A stretch of DNA of 64,000 nucleotides. It comes from Fratercula arctica (lineage: Eukaryota > Chordata > Aves > Charadriiformes > Alcidae). A program made the position numbers and the translations under genes. Shown piece by piece: positions 13,191 to 27,290 of the stretch (its first letter is position 1; each line of letters opens with the position of its first letter). Below the pieces are notes generated by a model that did no database searches, had not been told where the DNA came from, and saw only the letters and a list, made by a program, of their open reading frames with translations. The stretch lies in the NCBI GenBank assembly GCA_947846985.1, contig CANTUZ010000004.1, positions 7,492,927 to 7,556,926 on the forward strand, written 5' to 3'.

Positions 13191-16100
13191 TGAACACTCT
13201 TTTGTACACCAGGCAACACTAAGGAACAGGTCAGGGATACGCTTCTGCCCCCAAACGGCTTTCGGAGCCAGATTACCCCCAGCACGCAGGCGGCACATTT
13301 CAACTGCAGCTGATTTATGCCCGGACTTTGCACGTTGTCCTCCTCTCCCGCTCTGCCCGCCTAAGTTTTCCTTATGTATCCAGAGAACGGCACTGTGCTG
13401 TGTGCTCATTCTGGTCCAGACCATCTGCAACGTTATCACTCTGAACGCAATTGGATCCGCTGTTTGGGTTGTGGTTTTTACTGTTGTCAGGTTGGAAAGA
13501 GCAATCTCTCTGGCTGTGCTGCAAGTTAAAAAAACGCCACTACAGGACATGAGCACAAGAAAATAAGGCTAACATACCAAACTGATTTTTAAAAACATTG
13601 CTAAGTGCTCCAAGTGGTGTTTATTGCTGTCAGGTAGGGTTGCCCTTGCACTCTACTTCAGCTCGTCTGTCTCCCCGACTGTTTGTGGGAGTTCTGAAAT
13701 GTTAGGACATTGACTTTCTTCTGCTCGAGTTCCCCAGCACCTCCCTGCCAGAACACCTTCTTTCCTGAAGAGTATTTCCATTTCAAAAAGGAGAGCAATA
13801 TTCATTGTCAGTGAGACAGTTCATATGTGGTATTTAAAATTAAGTTAATATTAGTGCCACTATTCTGAGTCACAAGAAATGGTGATGCCAGTAGGTAATC
13901 ACACAGAATAACAGCAAATAGCTGCAAAGTCCGTGAGGATTGTAATTCCTTGGAATTGAAGTAATTCCTTGAGGACTGTAAACGTACGCTGAAAAAATGT
14001 ATTCATAATACCATGGATGAATAGGTTTGTCAATTACTAGCAACACAGTGTAGCTGATCAAACAATATCAGCAATTGAGGTTACATCAAGTTTTACCTGA
14101 ATTTATTATTCTATTGGCAAAAATTTGCCAAGAGAACCTCATAAAACATTCACTTTCCATGTGTGAGAAGGCAGAGCTGTCCTCTGTATGAGATCTGAAT
14201 GCCTCTTAGAGTTTACAAGGAAATTGCTCATTTGCACATTTGATCTAAAGCATTATAGAAGATTAAGGTAATGAAGGAATATGCCTCTATGTATATATAC
14301 ATTGGATGGATATCTTTATATATTTCTATAGAAAGAGTTTAACAGTACCTAGCATATAACAAAGTAGACAACCCTTCAAATGCTATGCTCAATCTTTGGA
14401 AAAGCAAACAAGCACCTTCCTTCCTATGGGCGTTTTACAACATGACATATCACAACAGTTCAACATGTAATTTTTAAGACACTCATTTCCATTTATATTG
14501 TATCAGAATATACAGAAAATGAAGTATATAGAGAAACTGCAAACAACTGCAGAGAGCAATTGTCTCTCACACACAGAGACCTAGCAAAAATCCTAACCAG
14601 TGAGTGGAAACCTGCCGCTGTCTCTGCCAGCTCTGAACCAGGTGTTGCAGAAGCTCCATCTTCCCCAGCCCGCTGCCAGGGCACATGCAGGGAAGGAGAA
14701 GGCCCTCTAGGGCAGTTAAGAGCTGGAGATGCTGCAGGACAGCAAAAGGGGAAGGAATTCTATTACATAGGCATTACAGAAAGGAGCCCAGGCCACTGCA
14801 AGATACCTAAGGACACAAATCTAATGCACAATAGGGTTTTCGCTACTTTTACTGCTCACAGAATAAACATAAAAGCTTTAAAACGTGCAAGAATAGAAAA
14901 CAACATGCAAAACTCCACATTTTTTAATCACCCGTACTTAAAAGATTTTCACAAGTGACAGCAAATACCCCACCTCGCTCCCCACTGCCTCATGAGCTTA
15001 CAGACACACCTTCATTTGTATATTACAGTAAAACAGGGGTTGTTTAGCAGAGTATAATCTGTTAAGGCTGTACCCCCTCCCAGTTTCCAATTTGCATTTA
15101 AAAGAATGAAGCCAGTGAAGATAAAGCTGTTAAAGACTGTTAGAAGCTTCAGCAGAGACAGATGTATGCCAGTAGCTGAATTTTCCTCTTTTATCTTCCA
15201 TACTGCATATGGGGCATAGGTCAAAATAAAAGAAGAAAAGGTAAATTTCACTTCTAATAAAATTGACAGTTCCTGCTGCTCAGCTGATGAAATATTAAGC
15301 TCTTTCCAAGACGACTTTCAGCAGCTGTACTCACACACAAAGGAAAAAAGAGCATCTTTACAAATTACTCGCAGTACTGTTTGTAGATTAGTGAGTTTTA
15401 CTTTGTCCTATGACAAGGCATTTACGTCTTGGGGATGACTGACAGTAAACAGTTTATTTACCTGCCTCGTAATGCATTCTGGCTAATGATTAAAAGGGAA
15501 AGTCCAATAGCTGCTTTCTGTATAATATCACCCTAATTCTTGGCACTATATACATGCCTAATACAGGCCTTTGCTTCTTAGTAATCGCCCAGCTGCTCAT
15601 ACTGGTTATAACATCCTGAAAAACACACACACAGGACTCTTAACTAACAGTGGAAATATTTGAGAAATACAAGGGCTGCAAAGCATAGAGCACTTCTACA
15701 CTTAAAAAGCTGCAAAATAAAACTTACGGCTAAGTATGGCGAAAGTGAAATTTGATGTGTGCACACCTGTGTACACATCAACAGATTTGATCAGGTCATT
15801 GAGGTACCCATTCTGTCATTTTTCAACACGATAAAGTGTACTGTGATTATGACTTTCTGACAAAGTGCAATACTGGAATTATGCATACGCATGGACTACA
15901 CTATAATACAGATTATTGTGTCTAGTAAATTATTTATTTACAGGCTGCACAGAAAGACAAACTGGCTCTAGCAGTTCTACCCAACTAGTCAGCCTTAGGA
16001 AGGAAGAGGCAGAAACCAGAAAAGAAAAAAAAAAAAAAATGCCCCAAGAATCACCTGCTGGGAAAGCTCTAGGTTCGGTACATGGATGTAAATCTAGGGT

Positions 16101-16774
16101 CTGGCCTTTTCTGAAGCGGTGAATTAGAAACAGCAGGCAAATCTTGTGCAATTCACTACCTGGTTTTGCAATGTCTTGTAGCAACCTGAATTTTATCTGT
16201 AATTGTAAAGCAGACTTGCAGTCCCACAAGGAGGGCACAAAAGCGAGCTCCAGGGCATTGGGCCAGACAAAAGTGGAGTTTATCGTAGAACCAGCGCCAT
16301 AGGTCACGCATAAGCAGAGCAATCTGGACCCCTGCGTATTGATTAGAGACCTCCTACCATCTCATACAAATATATAGGCGATTTTTGTCTATAAAGCATT
16401 GGCAGCAGATTTACTTGAAATCTCAGAAAATAGAAACCTTAAGAGCAAATATTTTGGTGTAATAGTTGGACTGCCTAGAACAGTTTGCAAACAACTCAGC
16501 TATTATAAAGGACAGACAACTGTAGCTGAAAACCACTTACACCTGCTACCATGAGCAGGTTGACTCTCTCTGTATATTTTTAAATGGAATATATTTGCCA
16601 TATGTGCTAACATATACAATATGTTCTAAACTACTCAGAGTCTGACATACAAAAATCTGCGTCCCTACCAAAGGCAAAGATGAGGACAGTACAGGAAACA
16701 ATGCGAACGTTTTCCTGAGCACATATTATAAAACAGTAATTTTACACCAACTCTCCCAGTTCTGCTTTTTAGTG

Positions 16775-17095
16775 ACAGAGAGGTCATCTTGTCCAGTTCC
16801 CTGCCTACAGCCTGATCAGCTCTACATCTGTCATCCCTGAGAGATACTAGTCAAGGCATTCCTAAAGACTTCCACTGATCAATACTTTGTCTCCCTAGCA
16901 ATCTATTCCAAATCTATACAATATTCTTATAATCGGGAAGTTTTCCCCTTCTCCCCACGTGTCTAACCTTAACCTGTTTTCCTGCAACTTAAACCTTGCA
17001 CTTCTTGCCCTATTACTTGTGTCCCATGGATAACACATGGGCCATTACAAGGAAGCCAGCAGTATCCAAAATTTATAACCATTTCCCCCTACACA
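16775..17095 (-). mobile_element. Ancient CR1 LINE fragment (antisense)
   Basis: The plus strand shows the antisense CR1 3' UTR phrases in order: GAGGTCATCTTGTCCAG near 16781, then a GGAAGTTTTCCC step near 16937, then CTAACCTTAACCTG and CAACTTAAACC near 16963-16994. Spacing fits the CR1 consensus but identity is low, so the insertion is old. It has no coding content and both ends are eroded. Confidence 0.75.
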
Positions 17096-17466
17096 GCCAG
17101 ACCACTAAGGAACACACTGAAAAGAGACAGACGCAGGACAGACCTCTATGAAACCCAACATGATGTGCTGTGTCAGTTTCAAAATGAACTACTGATAATT
17201 ATTCTCTAAGTACACTTAGTCAACTCTTTTTGCACCTAGCCAAATATGGTTCTACCTTGCACATAAACCTGTTTGCACGAGTCTCATGTAAGCATCAAAG
17301 CCTTCCTGGAATCCAAATGACATTTACGGTTATCTCTTATCCACAAGTTCTATTACTCTGTCTCTTAGAAAAAGAATTTACATTAGATTTGTCAAAACCA
17401 AACCATGTCGTACCATGTTAGCTGTTTTTCAACTCTCTGTTCCAGCTGCTTGCAAATCGTTCCAGC

Positions 17467-17490
17467 TTTTTTTTTTTTTTTTTTTTTTTT
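17467..17490. repeat. Poly(T) tract, 24 nt
   Basis: Long homopolymer within intron 2. No retroelement is recognisable immediately beside it. Confidence 0.9.
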
Positions 17491-20400
17491 ATTTCAATTG
17501 CCACATTTCTAATTCCCCAACACCTTTTGTCCCTTTTGGAGGGACTAAATATACATCTTTCTCTTTCAAGTCTGAATTTTCAGCCATCCTGATAAAGATA
17601 ACATGTCCTTTGAAGATAATCAGTAACAGTTTGAAAATATGTCACCTATTCTATGTTGAGGGTTTTTTGCCTGGGCTATACTTTTCTGTGATCTTACTTC
17701 TTTGTGGCTAGTTTTAATTATGTTAGCTGACGGCAAAATGACTGTTTTTAAGAAAGGGCAATATACACAAGCATTGAACATTTTAGTTTTCCCAGCGCTA
17801 TGAGTTTTTCCTCCCCCACCAACACTTGGTGGATATTGTCTTCCTTCTGCTAACATACAAATAGAATTATTTCCTATTACCTTAGAATTATTTTTTATTA
17901 CCACACAAAACGCACATCGCAGGAAACATGAACAACACACCTCGAACTTTCTGTTTTGCCCTCATTTTCACATTACTCTCTTACTTTCGCATTCAGTAGT
18001 TGACTTGTTTTTTCTCCTGCAGTCCTCCTCCTTGTGTTTAACACAGGAATGATGAGAAGCTCGGTTTAGTGAAACTGGACATTTAATATACTGCTTTGGG
18101 ACTTCAGTGTTCTTTCCAGCTCATTCCTTTCTTTCATTATACTTGTCTTCATGAATCTTACCCACAAATTATCTTAGGTCACCAATATCTCCAAGTCCAC
18201 TGCTTTTAGTTTGTCCTTCTTTCTCCTCCTCTTCTAAACATCATGCATTTAAGATCGTTTCATAGTCACTATCTCCAAAAGTTGTCTTTCATTTTCTCAG
18301 TTTGTTCTTTCCAATCTGACTGAAGCAAATCTATGTCATCCTACCAGCTATTTTCTCCTCTTTGACAGTAGAAATATGGTCACTGACAGGCTCCTCCTAA
18401 TATCATGCTTTCCCAGCTGATGTTCATCTCCTACGTGTTTTGTTATTCAAATATTTCAACTATGTAGACATTATCGTCCAAATTCAATTCCTTGGATAAT
18501 TCCATCTGATATCTTAAAGAAGCTTAGCTTACTTGATCTTGCGGGTTTGGTAGAGCAAAACATTTGTATTTTAGGAAAGACATGGTTTAGAGGTGTGGGA
18601 ATCTCTCTTAGTTACTGACAATTAGTATACTTTGCCAAAGCAGGTAAACATGATGGTCTAACAGGGTAGTTGGTAGGTAGTTTTGTTTACAGTCCATAAC
18701 AGATAACACTTTTACGAACAAATCTTTGAGTAGATATCACACATGTATAACTGTCACCATGTGTAGTGCGTATCTTTAACTTACAGATTTTTCAGTGGCT
18801 TTGACTTCTTTAGTTTATTCTAAAACCACAAGCAAGCACAGGTTATACAAAGCAACTCCAAAACAAGCTACCTTTTTTTTGTTAAACATACCAGTTATAC
18901 AAGTTATCCTGACAGATCTTTTAGAGCATTTAAATCAATCTTGACTGTATACTAATATTTCCAGTTCTGCTTGTTTACCCCATACCTTTTTTCCATTAGT
19001 AGAAAGACATCCAAGGCATTTGATTACAACCTCACTTATCTTCCTCTTTGTCCGTCCCATGACCCTATATAAATAACCCTATTTCCTCTCTTCCTCCACC
19101 CCCAGTTTTTGAGCTCTTGTCTAAGTTGCTGTTATTTATATTTATGCCTGGGATTTGTCATCCATCAGGTGTTGTTTAAAAGCTCTTACTTATTAGGGTA
19201 AAAAAAAAAAAAAAAATCACTACTTTTCCTTGTATTAAGCATCAATTAAATTCTCATTGTTTGTTTCCACAATTCAATCTTTCTTAAAAAAAAAAAGGTA
19301 GGGAGTGTTAAAGAAAGTACACTTTACATCAAATGCATGAGATGAAAGCATCAAATCAGACTAACTGAAAACTATTGCTAGTTGAAATGAGAGAACTACC
19401 TATACTGCACCTTATTTTCCATATCTTTACAGTTAGTATAATAGCTTACTTTATAAATATTCATAAGTCTGTCGTTGAAATGCAACATGTAGGAGTGGAG
19501 AACCACAAGAAATCTAACAAGTTTATATATATGCAACAGAATGCCTTAAAATCACAAGGTTAGTTTTGAATCATTTATGAAACCAAAGGTTCAGCATAGT
19601 GAAGCATATAGTCTTTTAAGCTTTCCTTATTAACTACTTCACTCCTTAGTCATATAAAAATTAATATTTATTTGTTAAACAAGAATATATCTTCTTCTAT
19701 GAGCAGCGTTATCTGAACACATTAGCATACAACTCAATCAAAATTCTTGTAGCTTTACAGGCATTTGAATTTGTTGGTATTATTCTACATTTTGGAGAGA
19801 GACAAAATTCCTTTCTTTCTTCTGTCTCAATTTATGCAGAGCATAAACACAACTGAAGACACAGATATTGCTTTCCATGTATATAATCGTATTTGTTGAC
19901 ACGAGAGAAATGCTAACCACAAAAAAAAGAAACAAAAAAACCTAACCCAGATGAGACAGGTAGAAAACTGCACTGAATACATTCAGTTGTGTGGCTTTTG
20001 TCAGGCTATATTCTAGTTTACTGTTCAGCCAGCCCTACATTCTATTATTCCATGACAGCCTAACAAAAGACACCGGCATAATGCACATGCTACAAAAACA
20101 GGCACTGTCATTAGCGCAGTTCAGTCTGACAATCCCCAAATCAGTTAGATTTTTCCCATGCATTTGATTCCAAAAGAAAAAAAAAAAAACGAACAAATAT
20201 TACTGATTGGGAAGCAGGCAGAAGAGGTGCTGCAGTAAGCTGTTTCTTCAGAACAGAGAGTTCTTGAATTGCCTGCCTGGAGGAACCAGGATAAACAACA
20301 ATATACATTTTGAAATCTTGATCATTCCCTCGTCAAGTTGCTGTATACCTGCCTTTCTCATTTCTTGCACATCATCACAAAGCACCCCACGCTTCAACTG

Positions 20401-23400
20401 TTGAACTGATTGCGGGATTATACTGCCCAACCTCATTTTCAGAAAATCCTCTGCACAAATACCAGATGAAAAGCTGTTAAGATTTTACCTTACTAGTCAA
20501 GCACTTAAGACAGCTTTTCTCCTACATTTGCATTACCACGTATCTTTTTCCATCTTATTTTCTCAAGTAAAAGGGACTATCCTAACCTTTAATTGCCCTG
20601 TCTTAGTTGAAGAGGCAACAGATGGAGCAGCTTTCACGTGTCCCATTCAAAATTATTCTCCCGTACTCCCCGAAGTAGAATCCACAGCATACGTTCCTCG
20701 TGCCTCACTCTGGGTCCACATTAGTTACTTTGTGGTTTGGGGATTTTTTTCCCCTCCCCAAGCAGGCACAGTTTCTCTTAATTTGACTACAAATCTCCTG
20801 TTGATCCTTTCTGTAACTTCTTGGTAATTTACTTTAAAAAAACCAGTTAGGTTAGCACCATGTGAACCTGATTCTATTACCTTACAGCAGTAATGCATTT
20901 AGCTTTGGAACTGATTCCATAGCTTTATATTTAGTAAGATCTATTTTTAGCCTTAATAACAATAGAGCAAGTGACAGAAACTACATTCTCCTCTTTTTTT
21001 TTTCCCCCACAACAATTTATACACAAAATGTTTACTGTGGATGGCAACTTTATCATAATTTGAAGTAGAAGGAGGCGCTATGGGGAAAAAAGTACACCTC
21101 AAATCATAAAAAGCAAACAATGTGAATGTGCAGTACCTGCTACAAATCTTCTGGGGGAAAAAATAGTGTTTTTTCGTATTTTTTTTAAGAGAAAGTCAGT
21201 GGAGTGAAACTGAAGCAAAGGAAGAGGCAACACTCTCCAATACAAAATAAAGCAATTGAAACCAAACTGATGCATGCAATTGTCAATGGAATGCAGTGAA
21301 AGTTTGGAAAGTTTACCAAAGTGTTTCTAGACTAGTCAAAACTAACGTGTGTTGGTAACACTGCCATCATGTACAACACTGCAACAGCCAGGCAACCTAG
21401 CACAAGAGTTCATAACATTTGTCTTTACTTAAACTCTTTGCATTGTTAACTACTTAAGTTTCCATCTGTTAGAGAAGGCAGAGTTGATATTCCTTTGCTA
21501 ATTCAGGGTAACTTAAAATCATAGAGGACACAATTTCTCTTACTGCAAATCAACTGCACTTTACCTACAAACAGAGCTTTTTTCCAGTGTCCTGTTGAAC
21601 TCTACTTCATGAAAGTGTAGAAGGAGGATAGACAGCTTAGTGATTGTATCACGCTCACCATCACTGCAGGAGAGCTAATGTAGTTAAATCAAGATTTGTT
21701 AATTAACTGCTTTAGGATGGAAGTCATGCTGTAATCCCATTCTCAACAGTTTTTCCTCATGAGGTTCATTCGTATCTGCCTGTTACTGGCATCTCTACAC
21801 TGCTGGTATTTTCCTTAACCAACTCAGAGCTTCTGAACAGTTTCCTGTTTCTTCTAGGACAACTCCATGAATTTTCAAACAACCTTAAATAAGATGCTGC
21901 CATGCCCCCTTCCTCTTAATCTCCCTTGCCTACTAAAATATCACGGATCTTTAGCACACGAGCTTGCATCTGTGCAGTCAGATGCTCATCTCCCTGTCTT
22001 CGCACACGCAGCACTATTACCAGCTCTTGTAAGTACGTGACAGAGAAAAAAAACAAGGAAAAGACACTGTTGATGGGCTGTGGACTGAAAGTCCGCTCAT
22101 GTATGATCCTTTATTCCCATTCTTCCTCCTACTCCCATCAATTTAAACAGCAGCATCCAACCCTCAGCCAAGAAGTTTGATCACCTTCTACTAACAGGAA
22201 AGACTTTTCGGTCCTTGCTTTGCATGAAGGTATCTCCAAACATGCAACACAGAAAGGACTTTGATTGCAATTGTTTTGCCCCTTTCACTTCATCAGCTAT
22301 GTAAATTTCTCTATTTGCTTTGTTTTCTTGATCTCATTTTCAGTTCTTCTTTCATGCTATCCCATCGCATTTCGATGTCATCAAGTGTACCAGGAACCTA
22401 CCCATCTACATTCTTTGCAGCACCTCCTCTGCAATACCTTGGAACACCTATATACAACTCAACTCTTCTTTCAACGTAATTATTTTCTTAAATTTTTTTC
22501 ATCACTCTTGCCTTTTTTCCTAGTTATTTCTTTTTGAGCAGTAATTCTTCAATCACAGAGTGTTTCTGCATTAACTATTCAAAACATTCCTACTCCTAGA
22601 CAAAGACAGAAGGTTTCTCACCGTTCCTAGTGTATTGTACACATCACCACGCAGAAGAAACTGAAACCTCTTGAATGCATTGCTTCACTAACACTTTCAG
22701 GAGGCGATATTTCAATACTATCTTTTCCCAGTATATTAGACACACTAAGTCCTTTCTACTTCACAATCCGCCAAATCCTTTTCATTTTTTTCATTAAAAA
22801 GGAAGAAAAGAAAAGAAACTTAAACCCTTGCACAAGCTATGAACATGTGCATAGAAACCTGGAGGGAAAGGGAATAATTAACAAGCGAGAATTGCTACGA
22901 AGGTCCATCTAACTAAACAGCTTATAGGAAAACCTGTAAGGTTTAAGACTGCGCCACATAGATTAAAGGCAAAATGTTAATGCCTACAGAAGTAGAAGAC
23001 AAAAAGGTCTATGTAAGTTGTCATTATTAAAATGCCTTAGGGAAACTTTCTTATGGTAATTTAAACTGAAAAGGTTAAAACCTGAAATGGTATTATGTTC
23101 AGCCTGTATGCAGTGCTTCCATACAATGAAAAAAGAACATACAACTTGCTCTTGCAGAAACACTAACTGTTGCTATGTGACCTGTTAACTCCACAGATTT
23201 AAGGGAAAAGCCTAAAGAGAAACACACCGCAAAGTACTTAAGCTTCAGGCAATGCTCAACTTTCTAATAGTCTACAGAGCACCAGAACACACAATTTTCT
23301 ATGAAAGCTAGCGTCAGTTAAAAGTCTAAAGCATCAGTTTCATGTTATGGGTACATACTAGGAATCAGAAGTTGTATCAGAGTCAAGATGCTCTCACACC

Positions 23401-24594
23401 AGTGAGTTTATGAAATACCAATTTATCTTCTGCAACTTCACTTTCCCTGGAAATACAAGCTGAGTTGGTAGATTCTTTCTAACCTCTTAGGAAAATAGTT
23501 TCTCACCTCACCCATGAATTGGTATGATTTTCAGTCAGCGTCCTGCCTCTATCATTTTTGAGTATAAAATAAATCACATTACTGAATGATTAAAATGTAG
23601 ACAAGTATTTACTAGAAGTCTCCATAATACACATGACAAATATGTAAATACTTACAAATTAACAGACTCATACCACACAAAAATGAAAGTCAGCACAGAA
23701 ACTGTATTCGTAATTACTTGAACTGTTGTAACTAGTAAGCTACATTGAAGACAAGTAGCATTTTACCACACATTTAGCATTAATACACTGTAGTTGCTCA
23801 CATCTTCACGGTGCACCACCACATGGGAGATGGTATTAAGGTTCAGCGAGATACATTTTTTGTACTGTTCCTTACTTCTTTCATACAGACTGTCTTGTTC
23901 ACCATTTTTCTTCATTAGATCTCAAAAGATCTTTTGATCTTGAAGATACCAGCTTACATGTAGCTGCTTCCTATAAAGAGTCATAAAAGGCTTTGTGCTG
24001 TGAAGTCTGTCTGCTATTTTTAATATTTTATGTCTCTCCCTACACAATCACTAAGTGTAAGCCTCCACAGTATGAAGATCAATCTACTAGGGAGCTAAAG
24101 ACTATAAAACTGTCCAGTCTTTCTGATGAAATCTATAGGAGTAAACTTTTTCAAATTAAAAAGCACCTCAGCCACCTCACGTTGAAGGTACATATTTTTC
24201 ACACAAACTTTCTTCACCACAAACAAGACAGTAAAAGCAAACTGTTAATTATTCCATTATGATTGAGTACATAGTACTGTCAGTGAGAGAGACACACATG
24301 CTCCTTATGTTTTGGCATGACTATGTTTGACAACCTTAAGTTTTTCAAAAAGCAGAGACTTCAATCCTTTCATGAATCTACCATTAAATCACACAGAATA
24401 GGGAGCTTGTCATTCCAACTTCAGTGGAATCTCAAACTGAGACTAGAAACAGGCATAAGACTACATAGGAGAGACCACTGAGAACCACCCTTGATAGAGC
24501 ACTGCTTACACTTCTCCTTTGGCATGCTGTAGATCTTGGAGAACCCATCGACGCACCACAGGAAGTCTACAAAAAGGTACCTAACTCAAAACAA

Positions 24595-24637
24595 CTTGCT
24601 TTTAACTGAAATGAGCTTGCTTTTAACTGAAAATGGT
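24595..24637. repeat. Two-copy tandem duplication of about 21 bp
   Basis: CTTGCTTTTAACTGAAATG at 24595 is followed directly by a second copy at 24616 that differs by one inserted A. It is probably a recent replication-slippage duplication. Confidence 0.85.
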
Positions 24638-24884
24638 TGTGGCTCCTACTAAAAGCAGAATTCAATCTTGTACCAGAGCAAGCTCATCTGGGCTAGAATC
24701 CAACTAGCTTCAGGATTCTAGTCAAGCATAAGTGAAAGATGTAGGAATGGACAAAATTCTGGGAAAGTCCAGAAGTAGAATGTTACATATTTACACATCT
24801 AAAATGTTCCTAAGAAAAATTCTCTTTAGATACTAAAAACTTTCTTTAGCTAAGGGATTTTTTTTAATGTCACATTCTTAGGTG

Positions 24885-25245
24885 TGACGTCTGAGGAAAG
24901 ACTAACAAGTTGGAATTATTTAATTTAAAGACAAGATGAAAGAGAAGAAAGTGGTATTCAAATACATAAAAAGCTGTCCCAGAAAAGGAAAGAAAGAATC
25001 TATTCTCCGTGTCTCTGGAGAACAACGTAAGTAGTAACAAACTTAAATTATACCTAGGAAAAAACCTCAGGTTAGACATAGGGAAATTTTTTTCTGATAA
25101 GAATTTTGAAGCGTCACAGCAGATGAAGCTGTTCTCATCTCTGAGAAACAGGCTTGGTTTCTTCTGCCTGGGGAAGGAGATGGTGGACTTGATTTTCTGA
25201 GGTCCCCTTCCAACCTTCTCTCTCGAGGTTGAAATCAGTCACTCG
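24885..25245 (+). mobile_element. Old CR1 LINE 3' fragment (sense)
   Basis: The plus strand carries sense CR1 3' UTR landmarks: CTCAGGTTAGACATAGGGAA near 25067, then a GAAGCTGTTCTCATCTCTGAG step, then GGTGGACTTGATTTTCTGAG near 25180, ending GTCCCCTTCCAACCTTCTCT near 25202. Divergence is high and the 5' part is missing. It is inserted in the orientation opposite to ANKRD50. Confidence 0.8.
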
Positions 25246-26127
25246 CACATTTGAACTTTACATGTGGCAAATGAATAAATACACTAGAAATTTAACAACT
25301 TTCTTCTTTAAAGGGTCTTGTAAATTACTTCATTGTGCATTCAGACCTTTCTTCACATGAAACAGGATACAGTTAGTCCTTGGCTTTGTTTCTACCGCTT
25401 ATAGGTCTACGAAATTAGAGAGTCTTAAAAGATCTGTGTTCACACCCTCCTTGTAACTGTTGCAAAGCTACAGCTACCAAGATTGTACTGGAGATGCAGA
25501 AGCAGAGGGAAAGGCTGTGTAGCAGCCCTTTCCAGAAGAAAGGAGAATATTAGAGAAAAAGATGTAGATTACTTCCAGACAGTCTTTTCGAGACTTCAGT
25601 GAGAAGAGTCAAGGCATTTCTTTTCTATAGAAAGATTAGTACTGAATTACTAATGTTTTATAGAATAAATTGATAGAAATCCCAGCAGCTTTCAAGTTCC
25701 CAGTAGCCCAAGCTCAGGCATCTATAACTGTCTGCAACGTGCTGCCTCTCAGTGTATCTTTTATTTTAATCACTCCTAAGCTCATGGTAAAACCAGACTT
25801 TTACTAAATGCATTTCATTAAAAAAAAAAAAAAATATAGAAGTAAAAGTAGTATCACATGCTACCACCTCATCCCCTCCAGAGCAAAAATTAATACTGCT
25901 TATTTTCACATCAGTTTTCACAGAACTTTGGATGATGCAAACAGCAACAGAAGCATGTGGTTAATTCACTAGCAAGGAAAACTCAGTTTGTAGGGTAAGG
26001 TACCAAAAACTAACCCCATGAAAGTCAGGATACTCTAATTAATCTCTGGCCTCAGCCATTAAAGTGGATTCGAAACTTTCTGTTAGCTAAAGACAATGTG
26101 AACGTAAACAGCTAAAACAGGAACAAC

Positions 26128-26144
26128 AAAAAAAAAAAAAAAAA
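26128..26144. repeat. Poly(A) tract, 17 nt
   Basis: A homopolymer followed by a purine-only stretch (GAGAAAGAAAAGGAAAG). Simple repeat. Confidence 0.85.
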
Positions 26145-26676
26145 GAGAAAGAAAAGGAAAGAACTAAAGAGGAGCTGGCCTTCAACTTTTCGGATTTACT
26201 CCAAAAACCACTTAAGTTTTTGCAGTTAAGAATAAGCTACTCCAAAATAGTGGAAAGCTCACTAATTAATTGTTCAATAAAGCCTACACAATCCATGATA
26301 ATTTAAATTATATTACTGGCTTCAAAGATCATACAAGTAGTTCTAAAAAGAACAGCTTCTTCACACATCATCTGTTATTGCATACAACTTGAATTCTAAA
26401 CCTGTTCCTTCATCTATGCTAAAAAAATCAGCATTTTGGTACTGCAGATTTTGAATCCCCAGACAACCATCACATTTGCTGAACAAACCTGTGCTTTTCT
26501 ACATTGTCAGACAAACAATCCAGAACGTGAAATAAAACTCATTTCCCCTTATCATTTAGATAAAGGTAAAAGTGCTCTCAATCACCTGCAATTTGCAGCT
26601 TTCTGATGATACAGTACTCTTAAGGGAAACAGGGAAGAAAAAAAGAAAAAAAACACGGAAAGCCAATACAGGTGAA

Positions 26677-26699
26677 GGGCCCGGGGGTGGGGGTGGGGG
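26677..26699 (+). other. G-quadruplex candidate
   Basis: The plus strand has GGG, a CCC spacer, then three GGGGG runs separated by single T residues. Four G-tracts with loops of 3, 1 and 1 nt fit the standard G-quadruplex pattern. It is on the strand opposite to ANKRD50, i.e. the non-template strand for that gene. The CCC spacer could compete by pairing with a G-run. Confidence 0.7.
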
Positions 26700-27271
26700 A
26701 TGCTTGTTAGCATTGCTTGAAAGTCATACTCTTTTTACTCTGAATTCTGCTGTTTATGAGATTTCCATCATATTGCCAAATACCAGAGGCTCAATCCTTT
26801 GGAGTTCTCCTCCAAACAGGTAAGAGTAACTTTACATAGATAACAGCTATTGGCACAAGATTTGTTGTACTTTAATGCTGTCCAAACAAATGACTCATGA
26901 AAGACAGCTTTCAGTTTTAATCAACATAAACCCCTGCTTCAAACTTACAGTCAGCAAAAAACCTTACATGACCTCTCACACTTTTTACAATCAAGCCTAC
27001 AGATTTTTCTACAGAATTTGCATATTCTAGAGAACATAAACATCCAACAATTTTTCATTGCCATTATTTTAAAGTTTTGGGTGTGGATGTCTCTTGTTAC
27101 CTGTCCAGCTTAGTTAACTCTGAGGTTTCCCTTTTCAAATATGAGTAGCAGAGATCAGGAGTTAGAAACAGAAGAAAAGCTGTGATTATCTGGGAACCTG
27201 CAAAAGGAACCATGACACTGAATTCAGCACCAGCGTGCACAGAGTAAGAAATAAATCTGGTGTCCTTTCTT

Positions 27272-27290
27272 AAAAAAAAAAAAAAAAAAA
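27272..27290. repeat. Poly(A) tract, 19 nt
   Basis: Homopolymer in intron 2. Simple repeat with no recognisable parent element. Confidence 0.85.

Noticed and set aside
12872..13566. ORFs of 132-153 codons on both strands around 13 kb
   Set aside because: They read through the GC-rich islet and minisatellite, overlap each other in several frames and show no domain or splice context.
15930..16322. 130-codon minus-strand ORF in intron 2
   Set aside because: It contains a Phe run from a poly(A) tract on the other strand. No domain, no splice sites, and intronic.
23922..23937. 16-bp palindrome TCAAAAGATCTTTTGA
   Set aside because: It is perfect but short, AT-rich and built from a repeated GATCT step. 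Expected to turn up in a window of this size.
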